DNA of 64,000 nucleotides from assembly GCA_030220185.1 (NCBI GenBank), contig JASPKZ010007303.1:434001-498000 (forward strand), read 5' to 3'. This DNA is from Diploptera punctata (taxonomy: Eukaryota > Arthropoda > Insecta > Blattodea > Blaberidae). This document shows, piece after piece, positions 10,645 to 21,476 of the stretch (positions are counted from its first letter, which is position 1; each line of letters begins with the position of its first letter). The translations under genes were made by a program, and so were the position numbers. The notes beneath the pieces are model-generated. The model was not told the DNA's origin. It searched no databases and saw only the letters and a list, made by a program, of their open reading frames with translations.

Positions 10645-11430
10645 GTCATCATCAACAACAAGGATTAAGACCAATGGCCTGTTCCGATCTCAATATAGGT
10701 CGAATTGGTCATTCCATCTCTTCAATGGTCTTCCCAACAACCTTCTCCATTTTGGTTTATAATTATACATTCTTCTTGGTACGCGATGTTCATTCATTCG
10801 TAATACGTGCTGAAGGTAAATATTTTGATAGTATTTTATTATTTCACAGAGATTAAATATATTAAGTTCTGTTCTTATATCTTCGTTTTTCTTTTTATCG
10901 GTCCTTTGGTATCCTGCTATTGCTCTCACCATCTTCATTTCTGCAGCCTCTATTTGTTTACTATCTGTCTGTGTTAATGTCCAGGTTTCACATCCATAGA
11001 TAAGAGATGGAACTGCCAATACTTTGTAAAATTTTAAAATAGTTTATTTTCTAGTTTTATTCAATAAAGTGCGTTTAATTGTGCCACATACGGAGTAGAT
11101 AATTGAATCGTTGTATTTTAGTGTCTTCTTCTTCCTCTACGCATGAAAGCTGGCAGCTTGTTGCGTGTTCATTCACTACAGGTCCAGGGTATGGTGATGC
11201 CCTTCCATCGTAGTTGTGGTCGTCCTGAAGGCCTTTTCTGCTGAGGTGTCAACTCACGTACTTTTTTCACTAATCTACTGTTCTCCGTTCATTTTAGTGT
11301 GTTTATCTAAATTTCTGTCATTAGGCTTACCTAAATAACATCCCAAATAATTAAAATTCTGAACTTGGTCTATAATTGCATTGTTATCACTATTTTTGTT
11401 CTTATTGCACTTTTTCCTTTCAGAACTAAT
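10645..11430 (-). pseudogene. RTE-D fragment, copy 2
   Basis: The tail is GTCATCATCAACAACAAGG in plus orientation. The minus frame at 10690-11019 gives AVPSLIYGCETWTLTQTDSK, IEAAEMKMVRAIAGYQRTDK, LQHVLRMNEHRVPRRMYNY and WRRLLGRPLKRW. It extends past copy 1 to 11430, where ATTGGAAAAC recurs (11431-11440). Upstream of the frame (11040-11430) the sequence is diverged. Confidence 0.8.
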
Positions 11431-11714
11431 ATTGGAAAACATTAGCTTAGGATATGGATGTGTGGACAGCTTATGTCCGAGCGGTCATAAACCTACGTGC
11501 TCGATAGTGCCAGTGAGTTAGTTTAAACATAACCATTGAGGCTCGTGTTGGTGATGAAGATGTGATTTTTACTCAGCAATGACTAATAAGAAATATTTAC
11601 TGTACTTTCTATTTAATGTTAATTTATGCATTACATATTTTTAGAATATAAATGTATTTATTTATTTATTTTAATTTTATGATTTATACCTTTAAAATCC
11701 CACTTTAATTAACA

Positions 11715-11775
11715 CATATGAATGTGAGGCCAGAAGCCGACAGGCAGGCCAGGACCTCCTAGGTTGTCGTACTGT
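11715..11775 (+). mobile_element. SINE-4 tail fragment
   Basis: CACATATGAATGTGAGGCCAG to GACCTCCTAGG resembles the 3' part of SINE-4 (CACATGTGGATGTGAGGCCAG, CCGGCTGGTAGGCTAAGG). Short and diverged. Confidence 0.55.
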
Positions 11776-11879
11776 GTAGTTATTTATGTGAAAACTATTA
11801 AATTTCGAATGTGAAAGAAAATTATAAACTCACTCTTTTCCAATAGGCATGTGGTACAATAAATAGAACGTTGAAAGCA

Positions 11880-12205
11880 AAAACGAGAAAGTAAAGTCAA
11901 ATGAAGTACTTTATGGTGACAGCAGTACCAGTTCTACTGTAAGGATTGAAAATTTGGATCATGACACGAAATTATATTAGCAACTTGCAGGCTACAGATA
12001 TGAGGTTTTTGAGATCAGTTAAGGGTTGTACTATGTTAGATACATTTAAAAAAGGAGGATAAATTTAAAAAAGGAGGATAAAAGAAAATAAATAAAATTT
12101 CATTAGAGGACAGATTCATCATTATAGAGATCAATTGATTACACACCTAGAAAGAATGAGCTACAGTCGTATTCCTAGAATAATTGGGCGGCGTTATGCA
12201 TCACT
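11880..12205 (+). pseudogene. RTE-E fragment (RT C-terminal region)
   Basis: Across several frames: TAVPVLL, then LQATDMRFLRSVKGCTMLD and HLERMSYSRIPRII. The last motif matches the minus copy near 25800-25925 (HLERMSFSRIPKI). A 17-bp phrase TTTAAAAAAGGAGGATAAA is directly repeated at about 12047 and 12063. Heavily decayed. Confidence 0.65.
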
Positions 12206-12620
12206 CGGCTATGCGCCATTATGTAAGTTTCTAGAAATATACGTTCAAAGTTTAAATCAATCTTCAATATTTTGTTGTAGCGCCAAACTAACAATACTGG
12301 ATATTACAAATAATTTTCCTTGTTTGATAGTTATGTATCAACAATCTAATAGCGTGAACATTTGGCAATTAGGTACATGATGTAAAATTTAGATTAGCAT
12401 TTATGAAGATCTGGTTTCATAGATGTTTGTTGGAAATCATAAAATCTCTGATAGGACTGATGGCGTTTACATTTTTCTTTAATAATAAGCATATATTTAA
12501 AGATTTGGCGCTAAAAGTGTGCGTACACTTACTTCATGAGCCATGAAACAGATGGCATCAAAATCTCATTTAGTTTAAAATGGCGCTTAGCCGATTTATG
12601 CATAACATCGTCCAATTCTT
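12206..12620. other. Stretch without recognised gene
   Basis: No supported gene or repeat. The longest frame starts in RTE-E remnants and runs into unremarkable sequence. Confidence 0.4.
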
Positions 12621-12699
12621 CATTATAAACCTGAAGGAAGGAGATATTTGCGAAGATCGTGAAAACGTTGGTTGGAGAATATGTGAAGCTGGAACAGGC

Positions 12700-13182
12700 T
12701 AAAGAGACTAATCCCTGTTTGAAGAAGAAAATAACGTAGTTTTATTTGATTTTCATATTTATTATATAATTCAGTGACAGCTGTTTCGGTATACTGTACC
12801 TTCTTCAGACATGTTAACAAATTATGAATTGTGTTCCAACTGATCTAAGCAACAATACAACAATATTTATTTAAATTTTTAATTTAACAAAGGGGATTCA
12901 TTCAAATCAAGTTGAGAATTTAACAGTTTGTTTCTACTTTTCAATTTATTTATTTCTACAGCCTCCAAAAATATCCAACTTCTTACCCTTATCACAAACA
13001 TGTAAAATTTCAAAATTTGGATCGAAACAATGATTAAATTGGAATAGGTGGTTAGCATATTTTGAATATTCTAAATTTCTGTTATATGCTCTCATGTGTT
13101 CCTTTATCCGAGAGATAAAAGGTCTACCAGTTTGTCCTATATAGACATTGTATGGATTTTCATCAAGTAAACACCAACTCAA
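12700..13182 (-). pseudogene. Penelope-like element, GIY-YIG 3' end
   Basis: The minus frame (12946-13182) reads YNVYIGQTGRPFISRIKEHM, RAYNRNLEYSKYANHLFQFN and FEILHVCDKGKKLDI. YIGQTGR.F..R..EH is the hallmark of the C-terminal GIY-YIG nuclease of Penelope-like elements. The GIY half is missing, so the 5' side is truncated. Past the stop the strand continues with CTGAAGAAGGTACAGTATAC and CGAAACAGCTGTCACTGAAT, a typical Penelope 3' untranslated region, to about 12700. Confidence 0.8.
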
Positions 13183-13427
13183 TTGATTAAGAAAATACGG
13201 TTTGATTTGTTATCTTGTGAGGACAAACACTCCAAAGTGCTAATCAGCTGAACGTTGCAGTGAACTTGACAAAGCAGTAGCTGAGAACGGGCTCCCCCAC
13301 ATCACTCACTCACTAATCATACCCTCTTCTGGTCATTCAATTTCACAATCAGGCGTTCATAAGCTTTACTTTCTCAGGTTGTTAGAAACAAATTCAACTC
13401 CTGAACAAGTTGGTTTTCATTACATTA

Positions 13428-13962
13428 CACTGGTCAACCTGATTTTGTCTCATGATTACCAATAGTTGCAGTTTTTTATCATGTTTTCAAATATGTATTC
13501 GGAATTTCTCCATCACCCACAGTTTTTTTTATTTAAATGTCAATTAATGGATTTAAATAATTATTTTTTAATAAACGTTTTTTCGTCCATTTGTCTGTAA
13601 AATAGAACGGGGAACACTTTCATCAGGATATTTCAGCTATGGAAAAGAGATATCAAGGCAAATGGAATCCTAATATGCTGGCCGATTATTGTTGGACCAT
13701 CAAGAGGGATGCTCCACAGGCGAAATATAACAGAAAATCGTCATTTCTTACTTTCTAGGTGAGTCCGAATGGTCGAATATTGTGTAGTTACGAATGTAGC
13801 AAACATTAAAGTGTTTGAAATTATAAATTCCTGTATCTCGAAAACTTTGCATGATGGAGAAAAACCGATATCATATTTGAATTTAGGAAAAAAAAAATAC
13901 TATCAGAATCACATATTTTTCTTTCTGAGTAAAAAAAAAGTGTTTTTTTTTGTTGCTCAGTG
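13428..13962 (+). mobile_element. 535-bp CACTG-terminated element, copy A
   Basis: Begins CACTGGTCAACCTGATTTTG and ends TGTTGCTCAGTG, so the ends are inverted repeats starting CACTG. TTA flanks both sides (13425-13427, 13963-13965) as a 3-bp target duplication. Exactly the same length as copy C at 25991-26525. The interior (about 13605-13760) encodes a last-exon-like piece: EHFHQDISAMEKRYQGKWN, PNMLADYCWTIKRDAPQAKY and a stop. The same C-terminal motif occurs in the larger transposon at 35083-37335. A non-autonomous derivative of a related autonomous element with slightly different ends. Confidence 0.88.
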
Positions 13963-14099
13963 TTATTAAATCAAACCATAACATTGTGTTATATCAACAT
14001 TTTTTAAGTCCAATGTAAACCACTGTTGAGATTATTGATTAAAATATTAAAATGTGTCCCTGTTGTATTAGTCGTCCTTAACAAACTTCTATTTATTAA

Positions 14100-14405
14100 A
14101 TATCGCCAAACATCATTCCTCAGACCAATAGCAGGATATCAAAGAACAGACAAAAAACACAACACAGAAATAAGACAGCAACTAAAAGTAGGGGAATTAA
14201 ACACAGCAATGGGTAGTGAAATACGGAACAAACGGGAAAGAACGCTTAGCAAGGATGATAGAGAACAGAATATCAAAACCAGCATATAACTATTTACCAC
14301 AGGAAGAAGAAGCTTGGGAAGACGAAAGAAAAGATGAAAAAATAGCAATTTGGAGCCGGAACAGGCTAGTAAAAAAGTCTAAAGAGTGGCGAAGAAGAAT
14401 AAGAT
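14100..14405 (+). pseudogene. RTE-B 3' fragment
   Basis: FLRPIAGYQRTDKKHNTEIR and QQLKVGELNT lie in one frame. NGKERLARMIENRISKPAYN follows in another, so there is a frameshift near 14215. It ends in a (GAAGAA)-type tail near 14390. Abuts the Penelope fragment immediately to its right. Confidence 0.8.
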
Positions 14406-14620
14406 AATGTTCATCAAACATAAAAAATATAGGCCTTTCAGAAGACTATCTTCCATCATCAGCATCTACAGTCGTACTGACGGTTTTGTAAATTTTAATG
14501 GCCTATAGCGGGCTCAGGTCGATGAATGTGTTCTCGATCAACTATGTGTGTGCTTTCCTTTTTTTAAGATTTCAAGTCTTCTAAGATGTTGATTTTGTAG
14601 TTAATATCTTCTATGTGCAA
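14406..14620 (-). pseudogene. Penelope-like 3' fragment, left arm of an inverted pair
   Basis: As reverse complement it matches 14998-15165: GGCCTTTCAGAAGACTATCTTCC against AGGCATTTCAGAAGACAGC, GTGTGTTCTCG and AAGATTTCAA.TCTTCTAAG. The residual coding sense is the Penelope C-terminal LEDIEILKEAKNTS-like motif, with stops. With its partner it forms a long imperfect hairpin whose loop is occupied by SINE-2. Confidence 0.7.
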
Positions 14621-14630
14621 TATCACTAAT

Positions 14631-14986
14631 CCATCCATAGTAATTCTGCCCGAGGGTAGGCCTTTCACTGCAATCATACCATTTTCATGCTATGCTTTGC
14701 AGCTTTACTAGGGAATTGTAGGTGTGGTAGCATCCCGTTGCTTTCCACACCGGTGAAGGATGATGATGATAACGATAAGGATGATGATGATAATAACGAT
14801 AATGATGATGATGACCATATGATTTCGGGGACCCTTTGGGCCTTAAAGTTTTCCTGACATTTGTCTTACAGATGAGGAAAAACCCCGATAAAAACCTCAC
14901 CCAGAAAAACTGCCCCGACCGGGGTTCGAACCCGGGCCCGCTGCGTGACAAGGCAGCACGCTACCTCGAGACCACAGCGGTGGACT
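14631..14986 (-). mobile_element. SINE-2 copy, full length
   Basis: Ends in the tRNA-like head (minus CCGCTGTGGTCTCGAGGTAG) with B box GGTTCGAACCCCGG. The body has GAGGAAAAACCCCGATAAAA, a (GAT)n-like internal tract and the tail TAATTCTGCCCGAGGGTAG. ATATCACTAAT at 14620-14630 is repeated at 14987-14997 (11 bp). Best copy of this family. Confidence 0.92.
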
Positions 14987-14997
14987 ATATCACTAAT

Positions 14998-15480
14998 ATT
15001 AACTACAAAATCAACACCTTAGAAGACATTGAAATCTTAAAAGAAGCAAAGAACACAAGTTGAACGAGAACACACCCAACTACCTGGACCCGTTGTATAT
15101 AACCCTCAGTACCGCTATAGATGCTGTTGATGGAAAGCTGTCTTCTGAAATGCCTACGTTTTTATTATTTGACTATATTTTACAAACAGAAGTTTGTTTT
15201 AGTAGAGGACGACCTATGTCAGCCTTAGCATTGCAATTTATCAAATTGCAAATCGGATATATTCCAATTCAAATTCTGATACAACAGGTACGGATTTTAA
15301 TATTTTAATCGTGTTATATTCTTAATACGTTTGACAGCTATGTTAAAGAAATAAATGCGGCAAAGATACACACTTTAGAAGAACTAGACATTTTAAAGGA
15401 AATAAACAACAAACTGATTTTAAATTAGAACACACCCTATTTATACAAGCATTTATATGAAATGAAGATAGAAAACGGTT
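14998..15480 (+). pseudogene. Penelope-like C-terminal fragments, two pieces
   Basis: 14998-15165 encodes INTLEDIEILKEAKNTS followed, after a one-base shift, by LNENTPNYLDPLYITL. 15310-15480 holds a second similar piece (IHTLEELDILKEINNKLILN, then NTPYLYKHLY). They are two 3' ends of related Penelope copies in direct order. The first mirrors the minus arm at 14406-14620. Confidence 0.7.
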
Positions 15481-15540
15481 TCTGAAAGGCCTACAGTTTT
15501 AAAAATATTAACCTAGTTGAGGACGGCGGTACCTGTCAAG

Positions 15541-15556
15541 GTATTTATTATTTTTA

Positions 15557-15604
<48 letters not shown>
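15541..15604. repeat. (ATT)n microsatellite at the RTE-A 3' end
   Basis: TTTATTATT repeats directly abut the tetranucleotide tail of the minus-oriented RTE-A copy. A second (ATT)n lies just beyond that copy's 5' end (18872-18913), so the target may have been an ATT tract. Confidence 0.85.
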
Positions 15605-15606
<2 letters not shown>

Positions 15607-18600
15607 CTTACTTACTCACTGGCACTATCAAACCCGTAGGTTCATGGCCGCGCGGACATAAGCTCTCCATACACCCCTATCCAGAGCTAATGCTTTCCAA
15701 TCATTCCCTGTATAATCCACCTCCCTCAAATCATAGTTAATGTTGTTCTCCCACCTCATTCTTGGTCTACCAACTGGGCGTTTTCCCTCTGGCTTTCCTA
15801 CAAGAAGCTTCCATGCAAGTCTTTCATTCCCCATACGTGCAACATGTCCTGCCCATCGCAGTCTACGAGACTTAACTGTTCTTATTATATCTGGCTTCCT
15901 ATAAAGACCATGTAGTTCATTGTTATGTAGTCTTCTCCATTCACCTGTCTGTTCATCTCTCTTTGGTCCAAAAATTTTCCTAAGTACTTTATTCTCAAAT
16001 ACTTGTAATCTCCTTTCCTCCCTTAAAGTAAGAGTCCATGTTTCGCACCCATATAATATAACTGGTAGAATAATAGTTTTATATATTTTCAGTTTAACGT
16101 TTTTTGAAAGGAGTTGGGACATCAAGAGTCTCTGCAATGCATAATAGCACGCATTTCCAGAATTAAGCCTATGTTTAATTTCTTTGTGCATCTCATTCCT
16201 ATTTGTGATCATTGTTCCTAGGTATTTGAATTCAGCCACTTCCTCAAAATTTCCCTCATTTGTCATTAGCTGTCCATTTCCATTATATAATGAATTTCTA
16301 CGTGTGACCATATATTTAGTTTTATTGATATTTACTTCCAGTCCTAATTTCTTAGTGTTACTCAATAGTGTGTGCGTGTTGTCCTTTAGTATCTCCTCGC
16401 TATCGGCCAATAGTACTACATCATCAGCATAAACTAACAGCTTATTAATACCATTGAGTTGTAAGCCTTCCTCATTCTCTAAAGATTTAATGGCATGCTC
16501 TAGTACAAAATTAAATAGTAGAGGAGATAGTGCATCTCCTTGCTTCAACCCATTCTGGATTTCAAAAGTGTCCGAAAACTGTTTGCCTACACGCACCCTA
16601 CTCTTTGTGCCATTTAGACACATTCGTATAAGTCTAACTAACTTTTTAGGAATTCCGAACTCCAGCAGGATACTATATAACTTCTCCCTCTTAATTGAAT
16701 CATATGCTTTTTGAAGTCTACATACAGTTGATGTACAGTACCATTATATTCCCATTTATTTTCTAAAATCTGTCTTATACTAAAAATCTGATCTGTTGTA
16801 GACCTGTTTCTTCTAAATGCACATTGATGATCTCCTAGAATGTCATCAATATAGGGAGTAAGTCTGCTTACTAATATATTTGTTAGAATTTTGTACGAAG
16901 TTGAAAGTAATGAGATGCCCCTGTAGTTGTTGCAATCAGTTTTATCTCCTTTCTTATAAATTGGTACGATAATTGATTCCTTCCATTCATCTGGAAGAGC
17001 TTCTTTTTCCCAAATCATACTAAGCAACCAGCGTATCTTGTCCATCAATTTTTCTCCCCCTGATTTTATCAGTTCTGCTGGGATCTCATCTGAACCTGAT
17101 GCTTTATACATCTTCAATTTTTCAATCGCCATTTCAACCTCTAATGCACTTGGCTCTGCGACTAGCATTTCTGCTGTCTGTAAATTATCCTCCTCAATGT
17201 CCTGTTCTGTATGTACATTTAATAGCTGATTAAAGTAACTTTTCCATCTATTTAATATACTTCTGGAATCTGCAATCATATCCCCATTTTCATTCCGAAT
17301 TATGTTTGTTCTAGCCTGAAACCCTTTCTTCTCTATACTAATTCCCTGATATAATTCTCTAATGTTCCTATTTTTTGCATTCATTTCAAGATCATTAATC
17401 TTCTCTCTCAAATATTCCCTCTTTTTACTCTTTAGTAACTTGGTGGTTTCCCGTCTAATACTACCCAATTGCTCTAAATTTACCTCATTTGGCTCGTGTA
17501 ACCATTTCATTTTTGCTAGCTTTCTTTTCTTTACAATGTCGGCACATTCCTCATCAAACCATTTCTTGTTTTGCCTCTTTTTTAAACAACCAATGCTTTC
17601 TGATGCTGACAATTTAATAGTATCTCTTATAGCCTCCCATTCTTTATTTATATCAGTTTCTTCTTCCTTTGCCACATTGTCATCTGAAGATTCCAGTACT
17701 TCAAATCTATTAGCAATTTTGATTTGGTATTCTTGCCGCATTTCATCATTTTTCAAGTTTTTTAATTCAAATTTTACAGAATCATCTTTAGCGTTTGTTC
17801 CTCTCATAAGCGATAGCCGTTGTCTGATTTTCACTCTGACCAGATGATGATCCGAATTGCAGTCTGTCCCTCTAACTGATTTAACATCGATGATGCTACT
17901 GTGCCAGCGTTTATCCACTAATACATGATCTATCTGGTTCCGAGTTTCTCCATCTGGGGACGTTCAGGTGTATTTATGAATATCCTTATGCTGAAATGTT
18001 GTGCTCTTCACAATGAGATTCTTTGATGTGGCAAATGTGACTAATCTAACCCCGTTGTCGTTACTATCTTCATGAAGACTGAATTTGCCTATTGTTGGTT
18101 TGAATATATCTTCCCGCCCCACTTTTGCATTAAAATCTCCTAAGATAATTTTCATATGATATCGTGAAAGGCTATCCAATAAGCATTCTAATTCTTCATA
18201 GAACTCATCCTTGATCTTGTCATCTTTATCTTCTGTGGGGGCATGTACATTTACAATTATAAAATCAGGTTGTTTACCCTTTAGAATTATGTATGATATC
18301 CTATCACTAACAAACTTAATATCTCGGATAGCGGATAGGATCCTCCTTCTGACTAAAAACTCCGTTCCAAATGCAGGTCTTTCTGCACCCCCATAGTATA
18401 ATGTAAAGCTTCCTGATTCCTGACTACCTTTTCCTGGCCACCTAACTTCCTATAAAGCGACTATATCCAAGGGCGATTTATCTAGTTCCCGCGTTAATAC
18501 TCGTATCTCTAGCGCCTCGCTATTGTACAAAGTCCTAACATTCCATGTTCCTAGGAACATGTCCCTGTGTTTGAGCCTTTGGCATGGGTTCCCTGAAGTA

Positions 18601-18850
18601 GTCCCCGCCCGGAGAACCGAATGGGGGACTATTTGACCTCCGGAAAATTTTACCCCAGTTGAACCCATGTCCGCATTTCTTGACGGATGTATTTTTATGG
18701 TGAAAGATCGTCACTCTTTCGACCAAGGTACTTTTTTCGTCTGGCTTATCACCTTCGCCCAGTCCGGCATGGGTAACCCTATCGGCAGCAATGCTACCGC
18801 CGGCATAGCTCTCAGGATCATTTAAGCACGCAAGCCACTCCACCACGACA
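15605..18850 (-). mobile_element. RTE-A, nearly full-length non-LTR retrotransposon
   Basis: The only copy in the window that carries both 5' sequence (AGTGGCTTGCGTGCTTAAAT near 18830, also at 28097) and 3' end (GCCAGTGAGTAAGTAAGTAT). One long frame with an APE-type endonuclease and then RT, no RNase H motif seen, and a short tetranucleotide tail instead of poly(A): these point to the RTE group, by inference. About 3.25 kb. Flanked by ATT tracts, so any target duplication is masked. Confidence 0.85.
15628..18668 (-). pseudogene. RTE-A endonuclease/reverse transcriptase, three lesions
   Basis: Read leftward. Near 18550 GTWNVRTLYNSEALEIRV opens the APE endonuclease. At about 18140 IILGDFNAKVGRE and at about 17910-17850 the DHVLVDKRW and SDHHLVRVKI motifs supply its metal and catalytic residues. 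RT follows: LPDEWKESIIVPIYKKGD, NYRGISLLSTSYKILTNIL, FRRNRSTTDQIFSIRQIL, then LLVYADDVVLLADSEE near 16420, whose Asp pair is the polymerase core. The C-terminus is GCETWTLTLREERRLQVFE to RAAMNLRV. Lesions: an in-frame TAG (18450-18452), an in-frame TGA (17964-17966) and a one-base deletion near 16710 just after VDFKK. All other segments share one frame, about 1,013 residues overall. The upstream start is uncertain because a different frame is open to 18846. Confidence 0.88.
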
Positions 18851-18870
18851 AGGTAATGATACCATGGAGA

Positions 18871-18871
<1 letters not shown>

Positions 18872-18913
<42 letters not shown>
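18872..18913. repeat. (ATT)n microsatellite
   Basis: About 14 ATT units beside the 5' end of the near-full RTE-A. Confidence 0.9.
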
Positions 18914-18914
<1 letters not shown>

Positions 18915-19164
18915 TACTTCATGGAATTAGGCTTTTGACCTGTTTTCACATCATGTGGGATTTAATGAATCTTCCCCTCTAGTAAATGGGTGTCCAACCT
19001 TCTATGTCCTATTGGTTTGTACTTCAATAACAGCTTGATTTCAGTATTTTACTTTATGACCTGAGATGTTAGAAAGTATATTTAAATAAAATACTATATA
19101 CATAGCATTAACGTAAATAAACTTTGAGTCTATAACCTTCAAGTCCTTTCTTCACCATTCTTCA

Positions 19165-19713
19165 ATATAAACAAAAAGAAATGTTTTTGTCTCAGAAAGA
19201 AAAATATGTGATTCTGATAATATTTTTCTCCTGAATTCAAATATGATATCGGTTTTTCTCCATCACGCAAAGTTTCCGAGAGACAATAATTTATAATTTC
19301 AAAGGCTTTAATATTTTCTACATTCGTAACTACACAATATTCGAACATTCGGACTCACCTAGAAAGAAAAAAAAAAACGATTTTCTGCTATATTTTGCCT
19401 GTGGAGCACCCCTCTTGATGGCCCAACAATAATCGGCCAGCATATTAGGATTCCATTTGCATAGATATCTCTTTTCCATAGCTGAAATCTCCTGATGAAA
19501 GTGTTCCCCGTGCTCATCGCTCACTGCGCCAAGATAATAAATGGACGAACAATCGTTTATTAAAAAATAATTATTTAAATCCATTAATTAAAATTGAAAA
19601 AGAAAAAGCTATGGGTGATGGAGAAATTCCGAATACATATTTGAAAACACGATAAAAAACTGCATTAAGTACAACTATTGGTACTCATGAGACAAAAATC
19701 ATGTTGACCAGTG
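19165..19713 (-). mobile_element. CACTG-terminated element, copy B, one end degraded
   Basis: The right end GTTGACCAGTG (to 19713) and adjacent ATGAGACAAAAATC match copies A and C. The left end keeps TTTTTGTCTCAGAAAGAAAA but the outermost CACTG bases are lost. The minus frame (19330-19584) keeps more coding sequence than the other two: IYYLGAVSDEHGEHFHQEIS then AMEKRYLCKWNPNMLADYCW and APQAKYSRKS. Because it preserves the GAVSDEHGE segment missing in A and C, this copy shows the family derives from a transposase like that at 35 kb (LGDVSEEQGERFHQELS). Confidence 0.82.
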
Positions 19714-19840
19714 TAATCGAAAAAGATAACAACTAGTACGTAAATCTTAATAAAACAAACTAATATATAGATTTCTTTCCGAAGGTTTTGCATTTTCAAG
19801 TTTTTTCTTCTTTTTTTTATATTCAAAGCCTAGAATAATA

Positions 19841-20778
19841 CAGGATGAAAATTATTTAAACCGACAAACTCTCGGAGGTTGTAGGGGACACCAAAACAAA
19901 TATTTTTCCCTAATGCCATTTTTTTCCTATGAGGATTATTTAAACCGGTAGAGGAAGATTTCTCTGGCGGCAAATTAATTAAACCAACAAACATTTTTGC
20001 ATTTTTTTATTACCAAGAGACAACACATTAACACAACGCAATTACTTAAATTACACTAGAAGTTAAAAAATGCCTCCATTGACATGTAAACAAAGATTAC
20101 ACCGGCGGATAATGTTCTGTCTAACATGGGCAAAAACTCCAGGAGTATCGTTAATTGCTCCTGCTGCTGCTACTATCCGGGCAACCAGATCCTTTTCTGA
20201 TGCAACAGGAGTTGTGTAAATAAGGTTGCGCATCTCTCCACATACAAAAAATCCAAAGGGGTCATATCTGGGGATCGAGCAGATCATGGTACAGGACCAC
20301 CTCTGCCAATTAACGTTTCTGAAAATCGTTGGTTCAAGAATCGACGCAACGACGACTGAAATGTGCCGGCGCCCCGTCATGTTGGAATCACATGTGTTGT
20401 CTTGTAGGGAGCGGGAGGTCTCCCAGCAATTCTGGTAATACTCTGGCTAGAAAATTGTAATAGTGCCTGCCATTTAATAGCCTATGTAGGAGATATGTCC
20501 CAATTAAACAGTCCCCAACAACACCGGCCCACACATATCGGTGCACTCACTTCAGGTGTATCGCTCGATTAGTAAACAGATACGATTCACTACTACACTG
20601 GTGGACAAAACAATTCCTACCATCAACAGCAGTTGCAGTCATGACAACTGAAGAGCGTAATACGCCCTCTACCGGTTTAAATAATCCTCATAGGAAAAAA
20701 TTGCATTAGGGAAAAACATTTGTTTTGGTGTCCCCTAAAACCTCCCAGAGTTTGTCGGTTTAAATAATTTTCACTCTG
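19841..20778 (-). mobile_element. 938-bp mariner-like element with about 115-bp TIRs
   Basis: The left end CAGGATGAAAATTATTTAAA and the inverted right end CAGAGTGAAAATTATTTAAA start long TIRs, both with CGACAAACTCT, GGGGACACCAAAACAAAT and TTCCTATGAGGATTATTTAA. TA at 19839-19840 and 20779-20780 is the target duplication. ATTATTTAAACCG occurs twice inside each TIR, at the outer end and about 85 bp inward, a subterminal repeat that could be a transposase-binding direct repeat. Confidence 0.9.
20063..20660 (-). pseudogene. Mariner transposase C-terminal half
   Basis: Reading leftward: PICVGRCCWGLFNWD includes a plausible catalytic segment. After a disrupted stretch come ARSPDMTPLDFFVCGEMRNL (third Asp in SPDM), IYTTPVASEKDLVARIVAAA, GVFAHVRQNIIRRCNLCLHV and NGGIF with a stop. 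The N-terminal DNA-binding domain is absent. At least one stop and frame breaks lie between the two catalytic blocks. Closest in style to the remnant at 4557-4985 but with different TIRs. Confidence 0.8.
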
Positions 20779-20780
20779 TA

Positions 20781-21263
20781 TATGATCCTATTGGTTACAC
20801 TAAAACTTGTATAGAGTATATTTGTGTTCTTTTATAGTTTTATTTAAATCAAACTCTGCTTTCTTGAGAACGAATCTTATAAAGAAAATAGGATCAAGTT
20901 GTGCGCGCGCTGTGTGGGGTCCCTTATACCGTTACCGTGACCACAGCCATGATGCAGCACTCTCTTGAAGGTGAGAGTTAACACAAATCAATGCACTTCT
21001 ACATTTATTTTTTATTTTAAATGATTATAGAAGTCTTCAAGATTTCCAAATACTCATGGTTTCAAATATCAAGTACTGCTAATCATTTCTTCTCCGAATC
21101 TTAAGTTATTTAATTCAGGGTAATTAGAATAGCTTACTTAAAAAAATCCTGGCCTCATATTCAACGCGATAATTAACAGAAAAATCATAGATATTCAATT
21201 CGCTTATTTTAAAAAAAAAATCTGTGTGGGGCAATTAGGTAGAAAATATCCATAAAGGTATCA
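20781..21263. other. Stretch without recognised gene
   Basis: Nothing shared with other parts of the window and no supported frame. Confidence 0.4.
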
Positions 21264-21476
21264 AAACGCGGGGCTTTCACTTTTCAGCTAAGAAGAAAAT
21301 TTGATTAAAAAAGAAAAGACGTTCTAGATCTCAAAAATATGAAAAAAAACCTGCATAGATAAAATCGTTTTAAAACTTTTACCAAATTAATAAAAAAGGA
21401 CGAAAAAGTGTCATTTTCACCATTGTATTGCTAGGCCCATAATCGCTGCAGAGTTCTTTTATTAGGACTTAAATTA

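Larger units (their letters stand above)
10240..11525 (+). pseudogene. RTE-A 3' fragment, split by two RTE-D insertions
   Basis: 10262-10410 encodes ARMGNERRVRKLLVG then GRPRMRWDNNINHDVREV in a frame with shifts. It resumes at 11441-11525 (AGCTTATGTCCGAGCGG to GATAGTGCCAGTGAGTTAG). Between them lie two RTE-D pieces separated by copies of ATTGGAAAAC. Joined, the outer parts match RTE-A copies such as 21477-21748. Confidence 0.85.

Noticed and set aside
16184..17847. Plus-strand frames opposite the near-full RTE-A
   Set aside because: Antisense shadows of the minus-strand RT gene, hydrophobic and without motifs.
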